A stretch of DNA of 5,062 nt from Ruminococcus flavefaciens (GTDB lineage: Bacteria; Bacillota; Clostridia; Oscillospirales; Ruminococcaceae), in NCBI GenBank assembly GCA_002350065.1, contig DEDQ01000078.1:26918-31979 (forward strand), in the 5' to 3' direction. The notes below the pieces were generated by a model that was not told the DNA's origin, ran no database searches, and worked only from the letters and a program-made list of their open reading frames with translations. Below, piece by piece: positions 1-5,062 of this stretch (the stretch's first letter is position 1; every line of letters begins with the position of its first letter). The translations under genes were made by a program, and so were the position numbers.

Positions 1-783
1 GATGCCAAGTACGGTATGCTCGACGAGAAGAGCATTCTTGACCAGTACCACATGGTCAATGTCATAAACTATGCACTCGCCCATGACAGGGTAGTTCCGT
101 ATTATCAGGGCATACACGACAACAACTCGAATAAGATACATCATTATGAGTCCCTCATGCGTCTCGAGGACGAGAGCGGCAAGGTGTATTACCCCGGAAG
201 CTTCCTTGATGTTGCACGCTCTTACGGACTTCTCTATGATTCGCTCTCAAAGGTGATGATACAGAAAGTGTTCGAGCGTTTCCGCCACCTTGAAGGTCTG
301 AGTGTTAGCCTGAATCTCTCTATCCGCGATATAAAGAACCGTGAGATAACCGAGTACATTTTCGAGTTCCTCTCTACGGCTGACCACCCCGAAAACTTTG
401 TGTTTGAGATACTCGAAAACGAGGATATCGACAACTATGACGAGCTTGTTGCATTTGTTGACCGTATCCACTTCCTCGGCGGAAAGATATCTATCGACGA
501 TTTCGGAAGCGGCTACTCAAATCTGATGCATATCGCGAATATCCACTCTGATTTTCTCAAGATAGACGGCTCTATCATCAGAAACGCCTGCACGGACGAG
601 CAGTCGGCAAATCTTATTTCCTTGATAATGTACTGGAAGAAGATAAGCAATATGCAGTTCAAGATAGTCGCTGAATTCGTCGAGAATGAGGAGATACAGA
701 ATATGCTCACGAAATACGGCATCGACTACTCGCAGGGCTATTTCTTCTCGAAGCCTGTTCCCGACCTTATCACTCTTGACTGA
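1..783 (+). CDS. EAL-domain cyclic-di-GMP phosphodiesterase, C-terminal part (5' end outside window)
   Basis: The reading frame is open from base 1, so the gene continues to the left; the ATG at 16 is probably internal. The product is expected to hydrolyse cyclic di-GMP to pGpG in the cytoplasm. Counting from the first visible codon (260 residues), the EAL signature appears as YESLMRL with Glu50, followed by Asn105 (LNLS), Glu136 and Glu139 (EILE), Asp166-Asp167 (DDFGSGYS), Lys187 (LKID), Glu225 and Glu228 (AEFVE) and Gln245 (SQGYFFSKP). These match the metal-binding and catalytic positions known for active EAL enzymes, with similar spacing, so activity is predicted. The EAL triplet itself reads ESL, a tolerated change. 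The first residues (DAKYGMLDEKS) resemble the tail of a GGDEF domain plus linker, so the full protein may be GGDEF-EAL; this is inference. The next gene starts 10 bases after the stop, which suggests co-transcription. The family call is very secure; the full architecture is unknown. Confidence 0.93.
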   Translation, partial: DAKYGMLDEKSILDQYHMVNVINYALAHDRVVPYYQGIHDNNSNKIHHYESLMRLEDESGKVYYPGSFLDVARSYGLLYDSLSKVMIQKVFERFRHLEGLSVSLNLSIRDIKNREITEYIFEFLSTADHPENFVFEILENEDIDNYDELVAFVDRIHFLGGKISIDDFGSGYSNLMHIANIHSDFLKIDGSIIRNACTDEQSANLISLIMYWKKISNMQFKIVAEFVENEEIQNMLTKYGIDYSQGYFFSKPVPDLITLD

Positions 784-787
784 GGTG
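782..787 (+). promoter_or_regulatory. Ribosome binding site of the LacI-like sensor gene, overlapping the EAL stop codon
   Basis: GAGGTG begins inside the TGA stop of the EAL gene (781-783) and lies 6 bases before the ATG at 794. It supports 794 as the start rather than the in-frame upstream ATG at 686, which lies deep inside the EAL coding region. The arrangement suggests translational coupling of the two genes. Confidence 0.75.
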
Positions 788-793
788 CAGACT

Positions 794-2527
794 ATGGAAG
801 GGAAAAGAAAAGTTATAGGATTCATGCTCGAAGAACTTGAATCAAAGTTTGCGACAGAGCTCGTTCACGATGTAGTGAATTCCATACCGAAGGACGAGAA
901 TATCGAGCTCGTAGTTACTGCGGGAAAATACATAAATCAAGCTGTCCACGAAAAGACGCGTCCGTATAAGCTCGTGTACAATTCGATATATAAGCTCTCG
1001 AACGTGTGCCATTTAGACGGACTGCTTATCCACCTCGGAAGTATAGAGGGCGCGGAACTTGAAAGGCTCAAAAAGGAGTATTATGCCGGTATTGACGATA
1101 TACCAAAGGTGTTTATCACTTTCACAAGCAGCGAACAGACAACCGTCAACTACGACAACGAGAGCGGCATTCGTGAGGCAGTAAACTGTCTTGTGAACGT
1201 GAACGGTCTTACACGGTTTTGTATGCTTGGCGGCAGAGACGATAATGCCGATGCGCGTGAAAGGCGTGATATCTTCATAAAATGCCTGAAAGAGAATGGT
1301 ATAGAGCTCTCACGCTGGAACTATGAAAAGACCGATATGTCCGAGCTGACTGTCACTGAGGCGGAACGCCTGCTTGATAATAATCCGGGCGTACAGGCTA
1401 TATTCTGCGTTAACGATGCAGTTGCAAAGGGACTTTACACGGCAATGCGCAAGCGTTCGCTTGTCCCCGGAGAGGATATCATGGTGTTCGGCTTTGACAA
1501 TACTCATATGGCTGGTGAGATGATACCCACACTCTCATCTATAGGGACTGATAACTGCTCGCTCGGACAGCGTGCGCTTGAAGTACTGCTCGCGAAAATG
1601 AACGGTACAGAGATAAAGTCTGCGCTCGTTCCTACTCGTCTCTATGGCAGGGAGTCTCTCTGCTACGAGATGTACGACTATACCATGATAGAGATGCAGC
1701 TCGCACAAAAAGCCTTTATCTACCGCGTTTTCGACGACTGCTTCTACCGCTACAGGAGCGAGACGATAGACAGGGCAGCCGTCGACCTGAAGCGACTGTT
1801 CCTTGAATTCATGACGAGGATACTCAATGCGGAAAAATACTGCTACATGAGCTTTGAGGAGTTTGATGATATCTCCTCGCTGATATCCATATTCTTCGAG
1901 AAGGGAGCAATGACATATACCGATGCCACAAAGCTTATCAGCGGAATAGAGCGCTTACAGGCGGCTATGAATACGATTTCACGCTCGCCGGCAGTCATGG
2001 TGATGGTAAACAGACTTTGTACGCAGATGCGAAGCGAAGCGCTCTGCGCTATTGCTGAGGAGAAAAGCCGCGTTGCTGACAGATCTGTCTCGAACAGAAG
2101 AAATATACAGGAATTTATGATCGCCTCAATGCTTGCAGATGAAGCAGGAGCAGGCAAAGAGGAAAAGCTCATGCGTACTATCGACCGCCTCGGCATTGAC
2201 AATGCTGCGCTGTACCTCTACGATGAGCCCGTCGTTTTTGATAACAATACAAGTCTGCAGCTTCCCGAGTATATCCGCCTGAAATGTATAATGAGGGCGG
2301 GGGAGCTCTATGTTATCCCCGAGGAGCGACAGAGAGGTCCAATGAGCAAGATATTCCTGCGTGACGAGCTTCCGGCGAAGTGCAGAGGATTTGCGGCGCT
2401 GAATATCTTCTACGGGAACAAGATATACGGCATTCTTATGTGCGAGATAACGGATGAGATATACAACCGCGGAGACTATATAGCTCTACAGCTCGGCAGA
2501 GCTATCCATACCGCAAGAAGCGAATAA
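794..2527 (+). CDS. LacI-type ligand-binding sensor protein with GAF-like C-terminus, no output domain
   Basis: The 577-residue product has three parts. Residues about 5-290 resemble the sugar-binding (periplasmic-binding-protein type I) domain of LacI-family regulators: IFCVNDAVAKG at 203-213 and VFGFDNTHMAGEMIPTLSSI at 231-250 match the family's hinge and ligand-pocket signatures. Residues about 300-455 are mostly predicted helix, without a clear family. Residues about 455-575 look like a GAF-like alpha/beta domain. There is no helix-turn-helix at the N-terminus, so it is not a classical repressor. There is no signal peptide, so it is probably cytoplasmic. In Firmicutes, similar LacI-like sensors are known fused to GGDEF domains; here the protein stops where such a domain would begin. 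Lying 10 bases after an EAL phosphodiesterase, it may sense a small ligand and control cyclic-di-GMP turnover by protein contact; this is inference. The ATG at 794 is chosen over 686 because it has a ribosome binding site and avoids a 98-base overlap. Confidence 0.85.
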   Translation: MEGKRKVIGFMLEELESKFATELVHDVVNSIPKDENIELVVTAGKYINQAVHEKTRPYKLVYNSIYKLSNVCHLDGLLIHLGSIEGAELERLKKEYYAGIDDIPKVFITFTSSEQTTVNYDNESGIREAVNCLVNVNGLTRFCMLGGRDDNADARERRDIFIKCLKENGIELSRWNYEKTDMSELTVTEAERLLDNNPGVQAIFCVNDAVAKGLYTAMRKRSLVPGEDIMVFGFDNTHMAGEMIPTLSSIGTDNCSLGQRALEVLLAKMNGTEIKSALVPTRLYGRESLCYEMYDYTMIEMQLAQKAFIYRVFDDCFYRYRSETIDRAAVDLKRLFLEFMTRILNAEKYCYMSFEEFDDISSLISIFFEKGAMTYTDATKLISGIERLQAAMNTISRSPAVMVMVNRLCTQMRSEALCAIAEEKSRVADRSVSNRRNIQEFMIASMLADEAGAGKEEKLMRTIDRLGIDNAALYLYDEPVVFDNNTSLQLPEYIRLKCIMRAGELYVIPEERQRGPMSKIFLRDELPAKCRGFAALNIFYGNKIYGILMCEITDEIYNRGDYIALQLGRAIHTARSE

Positions 2528-2535
2528 TACCGTTC

Positions 2536-2566
2536 AGGGGAGGTCATCGGCCTCCCTTTTGCTTTG
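2536..2566 (+). terminator. Rho-independent terminator after the EAL/sensor operon
   Basis: GGGAGG (2538-2543) pairs with CCTCCC (2551-2556). The stem extends inward by a T-G wobble and a C-G pair to a three-base loop (ATC, 2546-2548). TTTTGCTTT follows from 2557. It starts 9 bases after the sensor stop codon and separates this unit from the downstream genes. Confidence 0.85.
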
Positions 2567-2615
2567 GTGTTTTTGTCATAACGATGAACTTTTTGAGAAT
2601 TATTTTTTGTAGATA

Positions 2616-2644
2616 TTGCATTTATCATTTATATGTGTTATAAT
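2616..2644 (+). promoter_or_regulatory. Predicted sigma-A-type promoter with extended -10
   Basis: A perfect -10 TATAAT lies at 2639-2644 with the extended element TGT directly before it (2636-2638). The best -35 is TTGCAT at 2616-2621, spaced 17 bases away; it matches the consensus only in TTG. The surrounding sequence is AT-rich. Transcription should start near 2651-2653 and run through the zinc-ribbon/LRR gene, pyrK and pyrD, because no other promoter or terminator is evident between them. Confidence 0.7.
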
Positions 2645-2662
2645 AATAACATAGTATGAAGA

Positions 2663-2681
2663 AGTGCAGTATTTCTGCACT
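2663..2681 (+). promoter_or_regulatory. Perfect inverted repeat / hairpin in the 5' leader
   Basis: AGTGCAG (2663-2669) and CTGCACT (2675-2681) are exact reverse complements separated by TATTT. The hairpin begins about 10 bases after the predicted transcription start and ends 20 bases before the ribosome binding site. It has no following T-run, so it is not a terminator. It could stabilise the mRNA 5' end or be an operator just downstream of the promoter. It does not resemble the PyrR-binding loop of Bacillus pyr leaders. Confidence 0.5.
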
Positions 2682-2701
2682 AAGGCGTGCATATCATTTT
2701 C

Positions 2702-2707
2702 AGGAGG
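2702..2707 (+). promoter_or_regulatory. Ribosome binding site AGGAGG deciding the start at 2713
   Basis: A perfect AGGAGG lies 5 bases before the ATG at 2713. The in-frame ATG at 2656 is only a few bases from the predicted transcription start and has no Shine-Dalgarno sequence, so it is not the likely start; the 19 extra codons it would add cover the leader hairpin. Confidence 0.9.
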
Positions 2708-2712
2708 AACTC

Positions 2713-3492
2713 ATGAAATTTAAAGACTATATTGACATCAAAGACTTTGTACAAGTGGTTTGCCCCGAGTGCAAGGCTCTGCTTATGGCAGATAAGGACA
2801 TGGAATACTGGCATTGCGGACACTGCGGCTTCAAGCTCAATATGGAGGACGCTCTCGGCGGTAGGCCGGCTCCTAAGAAAGAAAAGCGCACTCCCGTGCT
2901 TAAAGGAGAGATTTTCAAGCGCGAGGGCGATGTGCTCTATCAGTATGCCGGCGACTCCGAAGATGTTGAGATACCCGAGAATATAACCAAGATAGCTTCC
3001 GGAGCTTTCAAGGGCAACAAGAATATAAAATCTGTTGTCATTCCCGATACTGTTACAGATATAGCTGATTCAGTGTTCGAGGGCTGTACCTCGCTCGAGA
3101 GCGTTCGTCTGCCCGCAGGTATTACGAAGATCAACTACAAGACCTTCAACGGCTGTGACTCGCTCAAGACTATCACTATCCCCGCAAGCGTCGAGCAGAT
3201 AATGTACAACGCTATGTGCTGCGGACTTGAAGAGATCGTTTTCGAGAGCAGCAATACTACATGGGAGATAGACAACGAGGCGACGAATCCTTCGTTCTGG
3301 ATAAGCAAGAACGGCAAGGGCAACGGCGTCAGCCGTATCTTCTTCAAGCAGCAGACCTTCAACGCGGGAGATGTTTTCCGCCACAGAAGCCTCTTTACAT
3401 ACCTCCGCGGCGAGGGACTCTGTACCAACTGCGGAAGCAAATTCGGTATGTTCGGCAAGTGCAAGGCTTGCGGCGCTAAAAAGGCATATTAA
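2713..3492 (+). CDS. Double zinc-ribbon protein with BspA-type leucine-rich repeats
   Basis: The product has 259 residues, with no signal peptide or membrane segment, so it is likely cytoplasmic. Residues 17-38 form a zinc ribbon (CPEC, 14 residues, CGHC). A charged linker, about 50-65, follows. Residues about 85-163 hold four BspA-type (LRR_5) repeats marked by Ile/Leu-Pro at 87-88, 110-111, 133-134 and 156-157, an exact 23-residue period, with GAFKG, SVFEG and KTFNG turns. Residues about 165-235 are not repetitive and were not recognised. The C-terminus carries a second zinc ribbon (CTNC at 237-240, CKAC at 250-253). LRR_5 domains usually serve as protein-binding surfaces and many occur on secreted proteins; an intracellular one with zinc ribbons suggests an adaptor or nucleic-acid/protein binding role, which is inference. 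The gene lies 14 bases ahead of pyrK and seems to share its promoter. No specific function is known to me. Confidence 0.85.
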   Translation: MKFKDYIDIKDFVQVVCPECKALLMADKDMEYWHCGHCGFKLNMEDALGGRPAPKKEKRTPVLKGEIFKREGDVLYQYAGDSEDVEIPENITKIASGAFKGNKNIKSVVIPDTVTDIADSVFEGCTSLESVRLPAGITKINYKTFNGCDSLKTITIPASVEQIMYNAMCCGLEEIVFESSNTTWEIDNEATNPSFWISKNGKGNGVSRIFFKQQTFNAGDVFRHRSLFTYLRGEGLCTNCGSKFGMFGKCKACGAKKAY

Positions 3493-3494
3493 GC

Positions 3495-3501
3495 AAAGGA
3501 G
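3495..3501 (+). promoter_or_regulatory. Ribosome binding site of pyrK
   Basis: AAAGGAG lies 5 bases before the pyrK ATG at 3507, in the 14-base gap after the zinc-ribbon/LRR gene. The short gap leaves no room for a separate promoter or attenuator, supporting one transcript. Confidence 0.85.
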
Positions 3502-3506
3502 TAACC

Positions 3507-4277
3507 ATGAAATACACACAGGGACAATACATAATCACTGAAAAATCGGCTATTGCGCGTGAGATATACAGCTTCACGATAGCCTGTCCCGAGGTCGCAG
3601 CAGTCGCTGCTCCCGGACAGTTCGTACATATCCGCGCAAATGGCTTCACGCTCCGCAGACCTATCTCTATCTGCGGTATCGACAAGGAGAAAGGCACTCT
3701 CCGCATAGTTTTTGAGATACGCGGCGAGGGAACTGCTGAAATTGCAAAGCTGAACGCAGGAGACCTTATAGATATGCTCGCTCCGCTCGGACACGGCTTC
3801 ACTGTCAATGAAAGCTTCAAAAAAGTCGTGCTCATCGGCGGCGGTATCGGAACTCCTCCCATGCTCCCGCTCGCTAAGATTTACGGGGCAAAGGCTGTTG
3901 CGATTTCCGGATTCCGCAATTCTGCGGCGGCTATTTTACAGGACGATTTCAAGTCCGCCGGAGCTGAGACTATCCTCTGCACCGATGACGGCTCTGCCGG
4001 CATACACGGATTCGTTACACAGCCCTTTACCGAGCTCGCAGAGCAGGGCGGCATCGACGCCGTTTACGCCTGCGGACCTATGCCCATGCTCAAAGGCATT
4101 GCGGCTATCTGCAAGGAAAAGGGCATATACTGCGAGATCTCACTCGAGGAACGCATGGCTTGCGGCATCGGAGCCTGTCTTGGCTGCGCGTGCAGAACTG
4201 TAAGGAACGACGAGGAATATTTCGCTCACGTCTGCAAGGACGGTCCCGTATTCAAGGCTGAGGAGGTGCTCTGGTAA
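3507..4277 (+). CDS. pyrK: Dihydroorotate dehydrogenase B (NAD+), electron transfer subunit
   Basis: PyrK is the iron-sulfur flavoprotein subunit of class 1B dihydroorotate dehydrogenase. It passes electrons from the FMN of PyrD through a [2Fe-2S] cluster and FAD to NAD+ in the cytoplasm, in de novo pyrimidine synthesis. The 256-residue length is normal. The ferredoxin-reductase-like FAD domain shows PGQFVHIR (36-43), the FAD-binding RRPISI (50-55) and LAPLGHGF (91-98). The NAD-binding domain begins with VVLIGGGIGTPPM (107-119) and includes the YACGPMPML motif near 190. The cluster ligands are Cys219, Cys224, Cys227 and Cys243 in the usual CxxxxCxxC...C pattern. The stop codon overlaps the pyrD start by one base, the classic pyrK-pyrD coupling. 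Nothing is missing or truncated. Regulation presumably comes from the promoter before the preceding gene. Confidence 0.97.
   Translation: MKYTQGQYIITEKSAIAREIYSFTIACPEVAAVAAPGQFVHIRANGFTLRRPISICGIDKEKGTLRIVFEIRGEGTAEIAKLNAGDLIDMLAPLGHGFTVNESFKKVVLIGGGIGTPPMLPLAKIYGAKAVAISGFRNSAAAILQDDFKSAGAETILCTDDGSAGIHGFVTQPFTELAEQGGIDAVYACGPMPMLKGIAAICKEKGIYCEISLEERMACGIGACLGCACRTVRNDEEYFAHVCKDGPVFKAEEVLW
4260..4268 (+). promoter_or_regulatory. Ribosome binding site of pyrD, inside the end of pyrK
   Basis: GAGGAGGTG encodes the last Glu-Glu-Val of PyrK and also serves as a strong Shine-Dalgarno sequence, with AGGAGG ending 10 bases before the pyrD ATG at 4277. Together with the TAATG stop-start overlap this indicates coupled translation, suited to a complex with equal numbers of both subunits. 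Confidence 0.8.
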
Positions 4278-5062
4278 TGGCTGATATGTCAGTAAAAGTC
4301 TGCGGTGTTGACTTCAAGAACCCGATAATCCCCGCGTCCGGAGTTTTCGGCTACGGCAGGGAATATGAGGAGCTCTTCCCGCTCGATAAGCTCGGCGGAA
4401 TCGCTACAAAGGGAACGACTCTCCACCTGAGGACAGGCAATCTCGCTCCGAGAATAGCTGAAACTCCCTCGGGAATGCTCAATTCAGTGGGACTCCAGAA
4501 TCCCGGAATCGACCACTTCATATCAACTGAGCTTCCTTACCTGCTCACGAAGGACCTTGTTATTCTCGCTAATATTGCGGGTTCAACTCCTGACGAGTGC
4601 GCTGAGGTAGCTGCAAAGCTTGACGAGACCGATGTTCACATGATAGAGCTGAATATCTCCTGCCCGAACGTTAAGCAGGGCGGAGCAGCATTTGGTACGA
4701 GCTGCGATATGGCGGCTGAGGTCACAAGAAAAGTCCGCAATGCGACAAAGAAGCCCCTCGTGGTGAAGCTCTCACCTAACGTTACAAGCATCGCTGACAT
4801 CGCAAAATCAGTTGAAGCTGCCGGAGCAGACGCAGTTTCGCTCATAAATACGCTTCTCGGCATGAGGATAGATATAAACTCACGCAGACCCATTCTCCGC
4901 AATAACGTCGGCGGCATGAGCGGTCCCGCAGTTTTCCCTATCGCTGTACGCATGGTATGGCAGGTCGCAAACGCTGTAAATATCCCTGTTATCGGCATGG
5001 GAGGAGTTTCCTCCGGACGCGATGCTATCGAGCTCATGATGGCAGGTGCAAGTGCTGTTCAG
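4277..5062 (+). CDS. pyrD: Dihydroorotate dehydrogenase B, catalytic subunit (3' end outside window)
   Basis: PyrD oxidises dihydroorotate to orotate with FMN, the fourth step of de novo pyrimidine synthesis. The visible 262 residues cover most of the TIM barrel; about 40 residues are missing, as the family has about 300-310. Visible signatures are the N-terminal NPIIPASGVFGYG (15-27), Lys45 in ATKGTT, the substrate loop NSVGLQNPG (69-77), NISCPN (126-131) with catalytic base Cys129, Lys164 in VVKLSPN, INT (190-192), GGMSGPAVFPIA and the FMN-phosphate motif IPVIGMGGVSSG. A cysteine base, rather than the serine of class 2 enzymes, together with the adjacent pyrK, identifies the NAD+-dependent class 1B heterotetramer. 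The start at 4277 overlaps the pyrK stop by one base and has a strong ribosome binding site. The frame is open to the window edge without interruption. Confidence 0.97.
   Translation, partial: MADMSVKVCGVDFKNPIIPASGVFGYGREYEELFPLDKLGGIATKGTTLHLRTGNLAPRIAETPSGMLNSVGLQNPGIDHFISTELPYLLTKDLVILANIAGSTPDECAEVAAKLDETDVHMIELNISCPNVKQGGAAFGTSCDMAAEVTRKVRNATKKPLVVKLSPNVTSIADIAKSVEAAGADAVSLINTLLGMRIDINSRRPILRNNVGGMSGPAVFPIAVRMVWQVANAVNIPVIGMGGVSSGRDAIELMMAGASAVQ

Noticed and set aside
686..793. Upstream in-frame extension of the sensor gene to the ATG at 686
   Set aside because: It would overlap the end of the EAL gene by 98 bases, the extra 36 residues look like out-of-frame translation (Arg/Ser/Thr-rich), and the ATG at 794 has a proper ribosome binding site.
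2022..2050. Short GAAGC repeats and an AGCGCT palindrome
   Set aside because: They lie in coding sequence of the sensor gene and are explained by codon use; too short and isolated to be a repeat element.
2656..2712. Alternative start at 2656 for the zinc-ribbon/LRR gene
   Set aside because: There is no Shine-Dalgarno sequence, it lies only a few bases from the predicted transcription start, and a perfect AGGAGG precedes the ATG at 2713.
2567..2712. PyrR attenuator or riboswitch before the pyr genes
   Set aside because: The leader after the predicted start is only about 60 bases, has no terminator/antiterminator pair and no match to the conserved PyrR-binding loop.
3070..3519. 149-codon open frame on the minus strand
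   Set aside because: It is antisense to the zinc-ribbon/LRR gene with no recognisable domain or ribosome binding site; its length reflects the codon use of the + strand gene.
3808..4203. 131-codon + strand frame inside pyrK
   Set aside because: It lies wholly within pyrK in another frame; the Ser/Arg/Leu/Pro-rich composition is typical of a shadow frame.
4636..5037. 133-codon open frame on the minus strand
   Set aside because: It is antisense to highly conserved pyrD coding sequence; the translation has low-complexity features of a shadow frame and no family match.

Overview
The window looks like part of the chromosome of a Gram-positive gut or rumen Clostridia, most likely a Ruminococcus-like member of the Oscillospiraceae. 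This is an inference from four things: the heterodimeric PyrK/PyrD-1B dihydroorotate dehydrogenase typical of Firmicutes, strong AGGAGG-type ribosome binding sites, a LacI-type cyclic-di-GMP-associated sensor protein, and a BspA-type leucine-rich-repeat protein. All five genes are on the + strand. Two of them are cut by the window edges.

Layout. (1) Positions 1-783 hold the C-terminal part of an EAL phosphodiesterase whose active-site residues all appear intact. (2) Ten bases later, 794-2527 encode a 577-residue protein with a LacI/periplasmic-binding-protein-like sensor domain, a helical middle and a GAF-like C-terminal domain. It has no DNA-binding or enzymatic output domain. The two genes form one transcription unit, closed by an intrinsic terminator at 2536-2566. 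(3) Positions 2567-2712 are an AT-rich intergenic stretch holding a good promoter (extended -10) and a perfect 7-bp hairpin in the predicted 5' leader. (4) Positions 2713-3492 encode a cytoplasmic protein with a zinc ribbon at each end and four exact 23-residue BspA-type repeats between them. (5) Positions 3507-4277 are pyrK, and 4277 to the right edge is pyrD (262 residues visible, about 40 missing).

How the genes work together. The left unit is probably a cyclic-di-GMP degradation module: an EAL enzyme plus a co-expressed ligand-sensing protein that may regulate it. The right unit makes the dihydroorotate dehydrogenase of de novo pyrimidine synthesis. PyrD oxidises dihydroorotate with FMN, and PyrK passes the electrons through a [2Fe-2S] cluster and FAD to NAD+. 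The zinc-ribbon/LRR protein is transcribed ahead of pyrK and pyrD and has no known role in the pathway. The most unusual points are this protein's place at the head of the pyr genes and the output-less LacI-like sensor paired with an EAL enzyme. No mobile element, CRISPR array, tRNA or rRNA was seen.
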